Origin: Gemmatales bacterium
GTDB taxonomy: Bacteria; Planctomycetota; Planctomycetia; Gemmatales; HRBIN36
Direction of reading: 5' to 3'
DNA: 59,119 nucleotides
Assembly (NCBI GenBank): GCA_025055835.1
Contig: JANWWR010000006.1
Coordinates: 1-59,119 of the forward strand
The stretch's first letter is position 1, and each line of letters starts with the position of its first letter. Of this stretch, positions 46,008-55,465 are shown in pieces. The notes beneath the pieces are model-generated. The model had not been told where the DNA came from, made no database searches, and saw only the letters and a list, made by a program, of their open reading frames with translations. The position numbers and the translations under genes are program-made.

Positions 46008-47042
46008 GTGTCTGCGGGAGCATCGTCTGACCAACTGTCGAAAATCCTGGATCAGTTCAGTGCCAGCCGCCAGCAGATGATGGACCAACTGCGGCGGATT
46101 ATCGTCGGGCAAAGCGAGGTGATTGAGCAGATTTTCGCGGCCATCTTCACCAAGGGCCATTGTCTGCTCGTCGGCGTGCCGGGACTGGCAAAAACGCTCA
46201 TGGTCAGTTCCATCGCCCAGATTCTCGACATCAGTTTCAAGCGCATCCAGTTCACCCCCGACCTGATGCCCAGCGACATCACGGGCACGATGGTCCTGGA
46301 CGAGAACGAGCAGGGCCGACGCGAGTTCCGCTTCGTCCACGGACCTATCTTCGCCAACATCATCCTGGCGGACGAAATCAACCGCACCCCGCCCAAGACC
46401 CAGGCTGCCCTGCTTCAGGCGATGCAGGAGCGGCAGGTCACGGTCGGCCAGACGACGCACAATCTGCCCGAACCGTTCTTCGTCATCGCCACCCAGAACC
46501 CGATTGAACAGGAAGGCACCTATCCCCTCCCGGAAGCTCAACTTGACCGCTTCATGTTTAACATCAAGGTGGACTACCCGACGTTCGAGGAAGAGAAACG
46601 CATCCTGGCGACGACGACTAAGGACGAAGCCCCGGAACTGACCAAGGTGCTCAGTGCCAAGGCGATCATCAATTTGCAGAAGCTGGTACGAAGTGTGCCG
46701 GTGGGAGATTACATGATCGACTACGCCGCTCGGCTGGTGCGGGCCACCCGGCCAAAAAGCCCTGAAGCACCGCCATTCATTCGGCAACTGGTGGACTGGG
46801 GCGCGGGTCCGCGGGCCGGGCAGTACCTCATCCTCGGTGCCAAGGCGATGGCGGCGATGGATGGCCGGTTCAGCGTCTCCATCAAGGACATCAAAAAGGT
46901 TGCCGTGCCCGTGCTCCGCCACCGCATCAGTACCAACTTCCAGGCCCAGGCCGAGGGGAAGACCAGCGACGACCTCATCGAACAACTGCTCAAGGAAGTA
47001 CCCGAACCGGAAGCCGCCAAGTACGAGAAACGCTGGCGGTAA
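46008..47042 (+). CDS. MoxR-family AAA+ ATPase, operon leader
   Basis: A 344-aa MoxR ATPase. Motifs are LLVGVPGLAKTLMV (Walker A), FTPDLMPSDITGTMVL, IILADEINRTPPKTQAALLQ (Walker B) and [20 protein letters not shown]. The start is GTG with AGGAG 7 nt upstream. It differs from the copy at 11767 in having a longer N-terminus and in leading a five-gene cluster with DUF58 and VWA proteins. MoxR proteins act as chaperones that help assemble or activate partner complexes; the specific client is unknown. Confidence 0.93.
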   Translation: MSAGASSDQLSKILDQFSASRQQMMDQLRRIIVGQSEVIEQIFAAIFTKGHCLLVGVPGLAKTLMVSSIAQILDISFKRIQFTPDLMPSDITGTMVLDENEQGRREFRFVHGPIFANIILADEINRTPPKTQAALLQAMQERQVTVGQTTHNLPEPFFVIATQNPIEQEGTYPLPEAQLDRFMFNIKVDYPTFEEEKRILATTTKDEAPELTKVLSAKAIINLQKLVRSVPVGDYMIDYAARLVRATRPKSPEAPPFIRQLVDWGAGPRAGQYLILGAKAMAAMDGRFSVSIKDIKKVAVPVLRHRISTNFQAQAEGKTSDDLIEQLLKEVPEPEAAKYEKRWR

Positions 47043-47068
47043 ATGGACGATGACGGGGCGAATCCGGC

Positions 47069-47521
47069 GTGACGTGGTTCCGGGTGTTTGCCAATTCTGA
47101 AGTTGTCCCGTCTCCGGAGACAATCGCCGAGGGCGTTCGACAAACCTTTCCGCACCTTCGGCTGACTTTCACTGCCGACGAAGAAGGGTGGCTGGAGTGC
47201 GACCTGAGCGATCCGGCCACGGGCAAACATTGGCTGCTTCGGCGATATTCCCGCAAGAGCGACGACATTCGCGGCGAACTCCAAAGCTGGGCGGCGTGGG
47301 TCGAATGGCAGCCTCCCAGTCCACATCAACAGCCGATCATGGAACGGCTCATGACCGCCCAGCAGGTCTTCGTTTTCGGAGCCGATGCCGACCCCGTGAG
47401 CGACCATCTCGGCCTGACCCTTATGCAGTTCCTGGCTGACTGCTGCAACGGGATTTATCAGATCGACGGACGGGGTTTCTATGCTGCCGACGGCCAGCTC
47501 CTGCTCGCCGAGAGCGACTGA
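47069..47521 (+). CDS. Uncharacterised conserved protein in the MoxR operon
   Basis: A 150-aa protein with no family I recognise. It has a GTG start with GGGGCGAA upstream, lies 26 nt after MoxR and 19 nt before DUF58, and appears soluble. There are two halves: a beta/charged N-terminal part (RLTFTADEEGWLECDLSD) and a C-terminal part with LMQFLADCCNGIYQIDGRGFY. Its place between the ATPase and DUF58 genes argues for a role in the same complex. The GTG at 47069 is the only start with a plausible ribosome site. Confidence 0.7.
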   Translation: MTWFRVFANSEVVPSPETIAEGVRQTFPHLRLTFTADEEGWLECDLSDPATGKHWLLRRYSRKSDDIRGELQSWAAWVEWQPPSPHQQPIMERLMTAQQVFVFGADADPVSDHLGLTLMQFLADCCNGIYQIDGRGFYAADGQLLLAESD

Positions 47522-47540
47522 CCCGGCGTACAATCACAAC

Positions 47541-48521
47541 ATGACGACCGCTGAGAAATACCTGCGTCCCGAAGTCATCCGCCAGGTCAGCCGCCTCGAT
47601 CTGCGGGCCAAGTTCATCGTTGAGGGATTTCTGAGCGGTCTGCATTCCAGTCCCTATCACGGCTTCAGCGTCGAATTCAGCGAGCATCGCAAATATGTCC
47701 CCGGGGACGATCCCAAGGACATCGACTGGAATGTGTACGCCAAGACCGACAAGTATTACGTCAAGAAGTTTGAAGCGGAAACGAACCTGACGAGCTACCT
47801 GGCCGTTGATACCAGCGTCTCGATGGCCTACTCAGTTGAGGATGCCCGGCACCAGCTGCGGGACCATCTGCCGGCGCTTCGGCAATACCTTCGCCATCGC
47901 GCCGCCGAGGAGGAAAGCAAGGAAAACCTGACCAAGTTCGAATACGCCGTCTGCCTCGCCGCCGCGCTCGGCTACTTGATGATCCACCAGCAGGACCCGG
48001 TGGGTCTGGTCGTGTTCGACAAGCAAATCCGCACCAGCCTTCCGCCCAAGAGCAAACGCAGCCAATTGGGCAGCATCCTGGCTGTGCTGGCGAATCTCAA
48101 ACCGAGTCATGAGGAAACGGACGTCGCCGCCTGCCTTCACCAGCTGGCCTCGATGATTCGCACGAAGAGCCTGGTGATCCTGTTCAGTGATCTGCTTGTC
48201 GAACCGGAGCCGGTCATCAGCGGCCTGCACCATCTGCGGCATCGCGGCAACGAGGTGATCGTCTTCCACATCCTCGACGTGACCGAGCACTATTTTCCCT
48301 TTGAGGGCGTAATCGAATTCGAGGACCCGGAGTCGCATCAGATGCTCGTGGTGGATGCCCGGGAAATGCGGGAGTATTACCTGGAAAATCTGGCCGCCGA
48401 TCAGGACAAAATCAAACAGGCTTGCGCCCGGGCGGACATCGACTACGTCACCATTGACACCAGCGTGAGCTTCGATCGGGCCTTGATGAAGTATCTTCTC
48501 AATCGCCAGAAGCGGTTCTGA
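47541..48521 (+). CDS. DUF58 domain protein
   Basis: A 326-aa DUF58 protein without membrane helices. It shows the family signature HRKYVPGDDPKDIDWNVYAKTDKYYVKKFEAE, followed by a VWA-like fold with AVDTSVSMAY and ILFSDLLVEPE. Compared with the membrane-anchored DUF58 at 12726 it lacks the N-terminal helices. Start at MTTAEKY is the family start and comes just after the previous gene; a ribosome site is not obvious. The next gene begins directly at its stop codon (TGA then ATG). Confidence 0.9.
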   Translation: MTTAEKYLRPEVIRQVSRLDLRAKFIVEGFLSGLHSSPYHGFSVEFSEHRKYVPGDDPKDIDWNVYAKTDKYYVKKFEAETNLTSYLAVDTSVSMAYSVEDARHQLRDHLPALRQYLRHRAAEEESKENLTKFEYAVCLAAALGYLMIHQQDPVGLVVFDKQIRTSLPPKSKRSQLGSILAVLANLKPSHEETDVAACLHQLASMIRTKSLVILFSDLLVEPEPVISGLHHLRHRGNEVIVFHILDVTEHYFPFEGVIEFEDPESHQMLVVDAREMREYYLENLAADQDKIKQACARADIDYVTIDTSVSFDRALMKYLLNRQKRF

Positions 48522-50741
48522 ATGGGCGTCAACTTCCTCATCCCCTGGCTGCTTGCCGGTGCTGCTCTGATCGCGGTCCCGATCATCATCCACCTCATCC
48601 TGCGGAGGAAGCCCAAGCACCTGCTCTTCCCCGCCTTTCGCTACCTGCAACAGCGCAGCCGAACGAACCTGCAAAAGCTCCGGCTCCGCCACCTGCTTTT
48701 GTTGGCCCTGCGGATGCTCCTCATCGTCTTCATGTGTCTCGCATTGGCACGGCCGCTGCTGGTCGGCGGTCCGGAGCAGTTGGCGATGGATCATCCGTTG
48801 GCCGTCGTGCTCGTCTTCGACACCAGCCCGAGCATGGAATACGAACACGAGGGCCAAAGCCGCTTGGACGAAGCCAAGGAGATCGGCCTGCGGTTCGTCG
48901 AATATCTGCCGACGGACAGCGAAGTGGCCATCGTGGACACCGGCGAACCCGGGGTCCGCTTCACGACGCCGCGGGACGCCGCCAGCTTGATCCGCACCCG
49001 CCGTATCCGTCCGCTCAGCCAGCCGGTCACGGCCAGCCTCGAAGAGGTGTATCGCCACCTGGAAAAAGAGCCGCCGGAATTGCCGGTCGTCCTGGTTGTC
49101 TTCTCGGATCGAACGGCAGCGTCCTGGAATCAGGATGCCGTCAACGCGGTGGTGAAGGCAGCCAGGCAGCGGGCGGTCAGCAAACTCGGCAGTGAAATCC
49201 CGAGCTTGTACCTCGACCTCGGCCCAACGGAGCCGCGGAACGCCGCCATCACGGGCCTGTCGCTGAAGCGTGCAGAGCAGGACCAGCCGACAGCGCTGGA
49301 AGATCTGCCGACGGGAACGAGCAACCGTCGGCCCATTCTTCAGGCCACGGTGCAGATCACGGGGGCCAGCGTGGATACTGACGTGACCCTGTGGATGGAC
49401 GGCCGCCTGGTGGACACGAAGCGGCTGGTGGTCTCCTGTCAGCCAGGACAAACGGTCACGGAGGCCGTCACGTTTGCACCGCTGGATTTCCCTGCCGAAC
49501 CGCCCAATCAAGTCCATCAGGGGGAAGTGCGGCTGAAATCCCGCGATCTGCTTCCTGCGGACAACCTCCGCTACTACACGCTCTCCGTCCAGGAGCGCAA
49601 AGTGCTTATCATCGCCGACCGGCCCAATGAAGCCCGTGACTGGCAAGACGTTCTTGAATCCATTGACCAACTGCCGCTTACCTGCGTGGCATCCGCTCCC
49701 CGCGACATTCCGGCGACGCTGCATCCCGATCAGTACGTCTTCGTCTGTCTGGTCAACGTCGCCGAGCCAAGCCCGGTGCTGTGGGAGAACCTGACGCGAT
49801 ACCTCAACGCGGGCGGCAGTATCATCATCATGCCCGGAGAGGATTGCCGGGCAGATGCCTACAACAGTCCAGAAGCCTTGGCCGTCATGCCGGCCCGTCT
49901 CGTTCGCAAGGCCGACGTGCCCTCGCCGGGTTCCGCCCTGGCCCCGACGGACTACAACCATCCGATCCTGGCTCCGTTCAAGTTCTGGGAACGGCCTCGG
50001 CTGCCAGGACTGGTCTTCCGCCATTGGCAGGTGGAAGTTCTAAGCGGTGCCAGTCAGGTCGTGTTGCCGTTCAGCCATCGCTCGGAGGACAAGCCCGAAC
50101 CGGAACCTGCCATCCTCGAGCGGGTTCCCGATCCCAACAAGCCGCAGGGCCGGGTGGTGCTGTTCACCACGCCGCTGTATCGGCCCCGCAAAGACTGGAA
50201 TACGATCTGGGATTCCTGGACCTGTGTCGGTCTGACTTTCGCCACGGCCCGGCATCTGGTTGGTGCTCGGGACGAGCGACAGAACTTCACGCTCAAGGAC
50301 GATGTCCGCTTCTGGCTTCCGCAAGGCTCGGGGGCCACAGCCTACAGTCTGAGCGGACCGGAAACTGCCGTCGGCGAAATCCGACCGGGCCAAAGTCAAC
50401 TCGTCATTACCGAAGCGCAACGGCCGGGCAACTATCGAGTGGCAATCGGCGACTCCTGGCAGCGACATTTCAGTGTCAATCTGCCCGCCCTGGAAACCGT
50501 GCTGGCTCAGCAGCGTCCTTCCGTCGCAGACCTCGAAGGCCTGCTTGGAGCCAACACGGTTTTTCAAGCCGACCAGGCTCCTGAGTTGAGTGAGTTGACG
50601 CGGGACAAGCTCGGCCAACGACCTAGCGTCGAGCTGTTGCCCTGGCTGATGGTCGCCGTTTTGCTGGTGCTGGCACTCGAAGGGTTTGTGGCCAACCGCT
50701 TCTACCGCCAGGAACGCCAGCCGGTGGAGAACACGGCATGA
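48522..50741 (+). CDS. BatA-like membrane-anchored VWA protein
   Basis: A 739-aa protein. The N-terminal BatA domain has two helices (about 5-28 and 58-78), with FLIPWLLAGAALIAVPIIIHL and LRRKPKHLLFPAFRYL. A VWA domain follows (about 92-250) with metal-site-like FDTSPSMEYEHEG; the MIDAS Ser-x-Ser is altered to SPS. The middle is beta-rich, and a last helix (about 710-730) anchors the C-terminus. Bat proteins are linked to aerotolerance in Bacteroides, but their mechanism is unclear. It starts at the DUF58 stop and its stop overlaps the next gene by ATGA, so the cluster is tightly coupled. Confidence 0.85.
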   Translation: MGVNFLIPWLLAGAALIAVPIIIHLILRRKPKHLLFPAFRYLQQRSRTNLQKLRLRHLLLLALRMLLIVFMCLALARPLLVGGPEQLAMDHPLAVVLVFDTSPSMEYEHEGQSRLDEAKEIGLRFVEYLPTDSEVAIVDTGEPGVRFTTPRDAASLIRTRRIRPLSQPVTASLEEVYRHLEKEPPELPVVLVVFSDRTAASWNQDAVNAVVKAARQRAVSKLGSEIPSLYLDLGPTEPRNAAITGLSLKRAEQDQPTALEDLPTGTSNRRPILQATVQITGASVDTDVTLWMDGRLVDTKRLVVSCQPGQTVTEAVTFAPLDFPAEPPNQVHQGEVRLKSRDLLPADNLRYYTLSVQERKVLIIADRPNEARDWQDVLESIDQLPLTCVASAPRDIPATLHPDQYVFVCLVNVAEPSPVLWENLTRYLNAGGSIIIMPGEDCRADAYNSPEALAVMPARLVRKADVPSPGSALAPTDYNHPILAPFKFWERPRLPGLVFRHWQVEVLSGASQVVLPFSHRSEDKPEPEPAILERVPDPNKPQGRVVLFTTPLYRPRKDWNTIWDSWTCVGLTFATARHLVGARDERQNFTLKDDVRFWLPQGSGATAYSLSGPETAVGEIRPGQSQLVITEAQRPGNYRVAIGDSWQRHFSVNLPALETVLAQQRPSVADLEGLLGANTVFQADQAPELSELTRDKLGQRPSVELLPWLMVAVLLVLALEGFVANRFYRQERQPVENTA

Positions 50742-53146
50742 CCAACGCCGATTGGCTTCCGAATCTTGATCCGCTCTGGCCGCTCGTGGCGATCTCCAGC
50801 GCCGCAGTTCTGATCATCGTTTTGACCCTTTGGGGCTACCGCAGCTTGACAAACTTCCGGGCGAGTCGGATCACCGCCTTGATCGTGATCCGTCTGGCCG
50901 CCCTGGCCGTCGCCTGTCTGGTGCTTCTTCGACCCACCTGGGATTACCGCGAGGTGAAGCGGAATCCCGGAACGCTTATCGTGCTGTTTGATGCCTCCAA
51001 GAGCATGCTGGTCAAGGATGAAGACCCCGGAATGACCCGCTGGAAGGCGGCGCTCCTGGACTGGAAATCCGCCGGCGAAATGCTTCAGCGACTGGAATCA
51101 GAGCAACTGTTGCGGGTCATCACCCACCGTTTCGACGATCAATTGCGGGAAATGGACTTTGACCGCGATGCCGACGGCGACCGCACGGCTCTGTTGAAAG
51201 CCCTCAACGATGCCTACGAACATCACAAGCCGCTGGAGCGGGATGCCGCCGGCCAACTGCTGGGAATCGTAGTCTTCAGCGACGGACGGGAGAATGTCGG
51301 CAAGCCGCCGATGGAAAGCGTGATCAGCCGCTTGTCCCGTGCTCCGTGTCCGGTCCACGTCATCGCCCTGGGCGCGCCGGGGGGGAGCGAGTTGCAGCCC
51401 GATCTCGCCGCCGTCCACATCGAGGCCCCGCAGACAGCCCGGGTCAAGGATCGGATCATCGTTCGGGGCACCCTCCAGGCGCAGCGATTCGTCGGCCAGG
51501 ATGTCGAAGTCTGGCTTCGGATCAACGATCAGCCGGTGGACCAGGCGGACCATCCCGGCTCGCCGGTGCGGTTGGTGTTGCGACCGACCACTGCCGTGCA
51601 GACCTTTCAAGTCGAAATGCCAGCCGGGAAACTGCCCGATCAGCCCGGCGACGTTCGGGTTTCCTTGTGGATCAAGCCTCTGGCCGGCGAACTGACCGAA
51701 ACCAACAACGAAGTGTCCACCTACGTCACGCTGGTCAAGGAAGGCCTGAGCATTCTCTACATCGACAAGGATCGCTGGGAGCCGAAGTTCCTCCGCCGAG
51801 CACTTAAAGGCGATGAGCGGATCACGCTGTATTCGGCCTACCTGGGACAAGACACCGGACCGGAGGCCGACGCCTGGAGGCGCGACCTTTTGCGGGCCTT
51901 GCAATCGGGGGAACGGCCCTATGACGTGTACATCCTCGGCGACATCCCCGCGTCCCGGTTCGTCCCCCGGACGCCGGAAGGGCAGGCCATCCTTCAACGC
52001 ATCCACGACCAAGTCAACGACGGGGCTGGTTTGTTGATGATCGGAGGCCATCAGAGTTTTGCCAACGGAGTGGATGGCCGAGGGACCGGCAGCTGGCGCG
52101 GCACGATCATCGAAACGCTGTTACCCGTGGAGTTGGACTCGATCGGCCAGTTGGAAGGCGAAGGAGGACATCGTTCCGTCCGCTTTGTCCCCACGGAGGC
52201 GGGGCTGCGCCATTTCGCTCTGCGTCTGGACAGCGATCCGGTGCGGAATCGACAGTGGTGGGAAAGGCTGCGGCCGCTTGATGGAGCCAATCGTCTCGGT
52301 ACTCGCAAGCGTGGGGCGACGGAATTGGCCATGACGCCGGAGGGAGATCTGCTCCTGGCAGTACAGGAGTATGGCCGAGGACGCACAGCTGCCTTGGCCG
52401 TCGATACCACCTGGCGCTGGGTTCGTCCCGGTCCGCCGCGCAACCCCGAGGATCGGGATCGACCCGGCGTGCTTTCGGAATCCAGCGAAGCTCATCTGCG
52501 ATTCTGGCGGCAGTTAATCTTGTGGCTGGCCCGACAGGAGGAGGCGGGCAAATCCCTGCGCGTGGAACTGGACCATCGCCGGCTGGCCGCTGGCAAAGAA
52601 CAGGGCATCACGGTTCAGGCTCGGGAGGTGAATCCCGGCGGTGACCGGGACCGCCAGCGGGTCATCAAGGATGCCGAGTTCACCGTCCGCATCCGCCGAC
52701 CGAATCAGCCTGAAGACGCTGCCCCGGACACCCTGGCTGTGTTGCCCGAGGGACCGGACGGCAAACATCGCGGCGTCTACTGGAACACGGATGAACCTGG
52801 CGAATACGTCGTCGAAGTCTCGGCCCGGCACCAGGGCAACGATCTCGGCTCGACCACGGTACGCTTCATGACCTATCGCGACGACAGCGAACTGCTCAAT
52901 CAGGCGGCGAACCACACGCTGCTGGAGCAGATCGCACGGGCCACGGGGGGCAGTTTCCGCGTCCACGGCGGGCTGCGGAACCTCCTGGAGGAAATCAATC
53001 CCGCCGCCGCTGCCGAGTCAGTCAAAATCACCCGTTTGCCTGACTGGAAACAAGCCAACCCCGGGCTGATGACGCTGTTGTTTGCCCTGTTCGTTGCTCT
53101 GCTGTCTGCGGAATGGGTGCTGCGTCGGCTCTGGGGACTCGTTTAG
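50738..53146 (+). CDS. VWA / glutamine-amidotransferase-like membrane protein
   Basis: An 802-aa protein with N-terminal helices (about 14-38 and 45-66) and a C-terminal one near 780. In between are a VWA-like domain (about 75-230; LIVLFDASKSMLVKDED and VVFSDGRENVG) and a GATase1-like region (about 355-520; LLMIGGHQSFANGV) that lacks an obvious Cys nucleophile, so glutaminase activity is unlikely. Proteins of this kind are common next to BatA/DUF58 in planctomycetes. GGAGA lies 8 nt before the ATG and the ATGA overlap ties it to the preceding gene. It closes the operon. Confidence 0.82.
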   Translation: MTNADWLPNLDPLWPLVAISSAAVLIIVLTLWGYRSLTNFRASRITALIVIRLAALAVACLVLLRPTWDYREVKRNPGTLIVLFDASKSMLVKDEDPGMTRWKAALLDWKSAGEMLQRLESEQLLRVITHRFDDQLREMDFDRDADGDRTALLKALNDAYEHHKPLERDAAGQLLGIVVFSDGRENVGKPPMESVISRLSRAPCPVHVIALGAPGGSELQPDLAAVHIEAPQTARVKDRIIVRGTLQAQRFVGQDVEVWLRINDQPVDQADHPGSPVRLVLRPTTAVQTFQVEMPAGKLPDQPGDVRVSLWIKPLAGELTETNNEVSTYVTLVKEGLSILYIDKDRWEPKFLRRALKGDERITLYSAYLGQDTGPEADAWRRDLLRALQSGERPYDVYILGDIPASRFVPRTPEGQAILQRIHDQVNDGAGLLMIGGHQSFANGVDGRGTGSWRGTIIETLLPVELDSIGQLEGEGGHRSVRFVPTEAGLRHFALRLDSDPVRNRQWWERLRPLDGANRLGTRKRGATELAMTPEGDLLLAVQEYGRGRTAALAVDTTWRWVRPGPPRNPEDRDRPGVLSESSEAHLRFWRQLILWLARQEEAGKSLRVELDHRRLAAGKEQGITVQAREVNPGGDRDRQRVIKDAEFTVRIRRPNQPEDAAPDTLAVLPEGPDGKHRGVYWNTDEPGEYVVEVSARHQGNDLGSTTVRFMTYRDDSELLNQAANHTLLEQIARATGGSFRVHGGLRNLLEEINPAAAAESVKITRLPDWKQANPGLMTLLFALFVALLSAEWVLRRLWGLV

Positions 53147-53259
53147 TCCCAGCGTTCTGTCGCCGTTCCCGACAACGTTTCCTTCTGCCCTTCGCCGTGG
53201 TTTAATGGACCGAGGCTGGTGCCGGTGTCAGTGATCATTGGCCGTGACCGAGGTGGACC

Positions 53260-53694
53260 ATGAGACGCCTTGCTCTTGCGCTCGCAGTTCTGCTACCCGT
53301 CCTGATCGGGGCTGATGATCCCCGCAGCGAATTGAAAAAGATGGAGGGCACCTGGAGTATCGAATCCATCGAAAAAGACGGTCAGCTCATGGATGCGACC
53401 AAGCTCCGCAAGCGTTCCGTGGTCATTCAGGGGGACCGCTATATCGTCAAGGAAGGCAACGACATTCTTGAAGCAGGAACCTACCGCGTCGATCCGAAGC
53501 AGTCTCCCAAGCACATTGACATCCGCCCGACATCGGGACCGTTTGCCGGTCGAGTGCTTTTGGGCATCTATCAGCTTGGCGACGACGAACGAGCCATCTG
53601 CTACGCCCCGCCGGGATCGCCGCGGCCCAAGGTGTTCAAGACCAACCCGAACAGCGGCGAAATCTTCATCATTTACAAGCGGGTGAAGAACTGA
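53260..53694 (+). CDS. TIGR03067-type exported protein
   Basis: A 144-aa protein with a signal peptide (RRLALALAVLLPVLIGADD) and the planctomycete TIGR03067-type domain. It contains KKMEGTWSIESIEKDGQLMD, a beta-barrel-like repeat with ITV-type strands, and a C-terminal FIIYKRVK. The function of this lineage-expanded family is unknown. GAGG lies about 8 nt before the ATG. It ends 4 nt before the TIM-barrel isomerase, so the two are probably one transcript. Confidence 0.85.
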   Translation: MRRLALALAVLLPVLIGADDPRSELKKMEGTWSIESIEKDGQLMDATKLRKRSVVIQGDRYIVKEGNDILEAGTYRVDPKQSPKHIDIRPTSGPFAGRVLLGIYQLGDDERAICYAPPGSPRPKVFKTNPNSGEIFIIYKRVKN

Positions 53695-53698
53695 CACG

Positions 53699-54529
53699 AT
53701 GCGCTACGCCATCTGCAACGAGACGTTCGAGGGCTGGGAGCACGACCGCATCTGCCGTTTCGTGGCCGAGCTTGGCTACACAGGTTTGGAACTCGCTCCG
53801 TTCACGCTGGCTCCACGCATCACCGAGGTGACGGCGGAACGACGCCGGGAGCTGCGCCGGCAGGCGGAAGCCGTCGGTGTGCAGATTCTCGGCCTGCACT
53901 GGCTGCTGGCCAAGACGGAAGGCTTCCATCTGACCTCGCCGGATGCCACGATTCGGCGTCGCACTGCTGAATACCTCGCCGAACTGGCCCGCTGTGCCAA
54001 GGACCTGGGCGGCGAATTGCTCGTGCTCGGCTCCCCAGCCCAACGTCGCATCCCGGCCGGGCACAGTCGGGAACAGGCCATCGAATTCGCCCTCGACACG
54101 CTGCGACAGGTACTTCCCGCCCTTGAGGAAACCGGCGTCTGGCTCTGTCTGGAACCGTTGGCCCCGCCGGAAGCCGATTTCATCCTCAGCGCCGCCGAGG
54201 GCGTCGAAATCCTCGACGCCCTCGCCCATCCGCTCTGCGCGTTGCATTTGGATGTCAAGGCGATGGCCGCGGAATCCACGCCGACGCCGGACGTGATCCG
54301 CCGCTACGGTCATCGCATGAAGCACTTCCACGCCAACGACGCCAATCGCCGCGGCCCGGGATTTGGCGACACCGACTTTGTGCCCATCTTCGAGGCCCTG
54401 CGGGACATTGGTTACAAAGGCTGGGTGTCCATCGAGGTCTTTGACTACTCGCCCGATCCGGAAACCATTGCCCGGCAAAGCATCGCCTATCTGCGAAAAT
54501 GCGCCGCTCAAGCCGGAGTCAAAGGCTAG
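53699..54529 (+). CDS. Sugar phosphate isomerase/epimerase (AP endonuclease 2-like TIM barrel)
   Basis: A 276-aa xylose-isomerase-like TIM barrel. Conserved elements are GYTGLELAPFTL, LGLHWLLAKTEG, LCLEPLAPPEADFI, ALHLDVKAMAAE, RMKHFHANDANRRGPGFGDTDF and WVSIEVFDY. The Glu, Asp, His and Glu positions that bind a metal are all visible. Family members interconvert sugars or sugar phosphates, or act in inositol catabolism; the substrate is unknown. It overlaps truB by 4 nt at their 3' ends. Confidence 0.85.
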   Translation: MRYAICNETFEGWEHDRICRFVAELGYTGLELAPFTLAPRITEVTAERRRELRRQAEAVGVQILGLHWLLAKTEGFHLTSPDATIRRRTAEYLAELARCAKDLGGELLVLGSPAQRRIPAGHSREQAIEFALDTLRQVLPALEETGVWLCLEPLAPPEADFILSAAEGVEILDALAHPLCALHLDVKAMAAESTPTPDVIRRYGHRMKHFHANDANRRGPGFGDTDFVPIFEALRDIGYKGWVSIEVFDYSPDPETIARQSIAYLRKCAAQAGVKG

Positions 54530-55461
54530 CCAGAGGTGGTCGTCGTTTTGGGAAGAATGTCGCGGAACACCTTGCGGGGAATAAGCAGGTGGCGTTCTGC
54601 TTGCCATTCCGCGACGACAGCGCCGAGTAACGATGAGCCAAGGGCAACACACTCCCGGCCATCCTCGAGCAACGCTTGATCTCGTGGAAAATAACGAACC
54701 GCCTGCCCCTGGCACAGCCGGGCGAAGTCAGCGTCGGGCAGTCGCACCTGCGGCAGACCGGAGAGGGCCTCGGTAGCCGGTCGCAGGGGGGCCTCGGCTT
54801 CGGTTTGAGATGCCGAAAGGGGCAGAGCGTCCTCGATACGAAACGGCCCGATGCGGCGGCGTTCCAGTTCCTCGACAATCGCCCCGCAACCCAGAACTTG
54901 GCCAATGTCCCGGGCCAAGGAACGGATGTAGGTTCCCTTGCCGCACTCGATCTCGACTTGCAATCGAGGATACTCGAAGCTCATCAGGCGGATGTCGTAC
55001 ACCACGACCCGCCGCGGCGAAAGCGGAACCGAGCCGCCACGCCGAGCCGCCTCGTAGGCTCGCCGGCCCTCGTGATGCACCGCCGAGTACGCCGGGGGAA
55101 TCTGCTCGATTTCGCCGACGAAACGCCCCAGGGCGTCTGTCACGGCTTTCCGGCTGGGGACCGGCGCGTTTGCCACTTCCTGAATGCGACCATCGGCGTC
55201 GTCCGTGTCGCTGACGACTCCGAGCCGAAAGACCGAGCGATAGGTCTTGGGCATCTCCTGGGCGTATTCGATGAGTCTCGTGGCGGGTCCGATAGCCACC
55301 AGCAGGACTCCCGTGGCCAAGGGGTCAAGCGTGCCGGCATGGCCCACCCTGTGACCGGGGAACCACTGCTCGACCTGATCCACGACCTGTCGAGACGTCA
55401 GGCCCCTGGGCTTGTTGATCACCAGCAGGCCGCAGTGCTTCGGGACATCGGGAGCCGTCAT
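54526..55461 (-). CDS. truB: tRNA pseudouridine(55) synthase
   Basis: A 311-aa TruB, the usual length, which makes pseudouridine 55 in the T-loop. It carries KPRGLTSRQVVDQV, the catalytic Asp in GHAGTLDPLATGVL, and IPPAYSAVHHEGRRAYE. A further motif is CGKGTYIRSLARDIG. The start is the ATG at 55461, 4 nt after the stop of the GT2 gene; the TTG at 55479 is less likely. truB often follows rbfA, but here it follows a glycosyltransferase. Confidence 0.95.
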   Translation of the reverse strand: MTAPDVPKHCGLLVINKPRGLTSRQVVDQVEQWFPGHRVGHAGTLDPLATGVLLVAIGPATRLIEYAQEMPKTYRSVFRLGVVSDTDDADGRIQEVANAPVPSRKAVTDALGRFVGEIEQIPPAYSAVHHEGRRAYEAARRGGSVPLSPRRVVVYDIRLMSFEYPRLQVEIECGKGTYIRSLARDIGQVLGCGAIVEELERRRIGPFRIEDALPLSASQTEAEAPLRPATEALSGLPQVRLPDADFARLCQGQAVRYFPRDQALLEDGRECVALGSSLLGAVVAEWQAERHLLIPRKVFRDILPKTTTTSG

Positions 55462-55465
55462 GGCA

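Noticed and set aside
47832..50024. Minus-strand open frame of 730 codons
   Set aside because: Opposite the DUF58 and BatA-like genes; no motif and no start signal.
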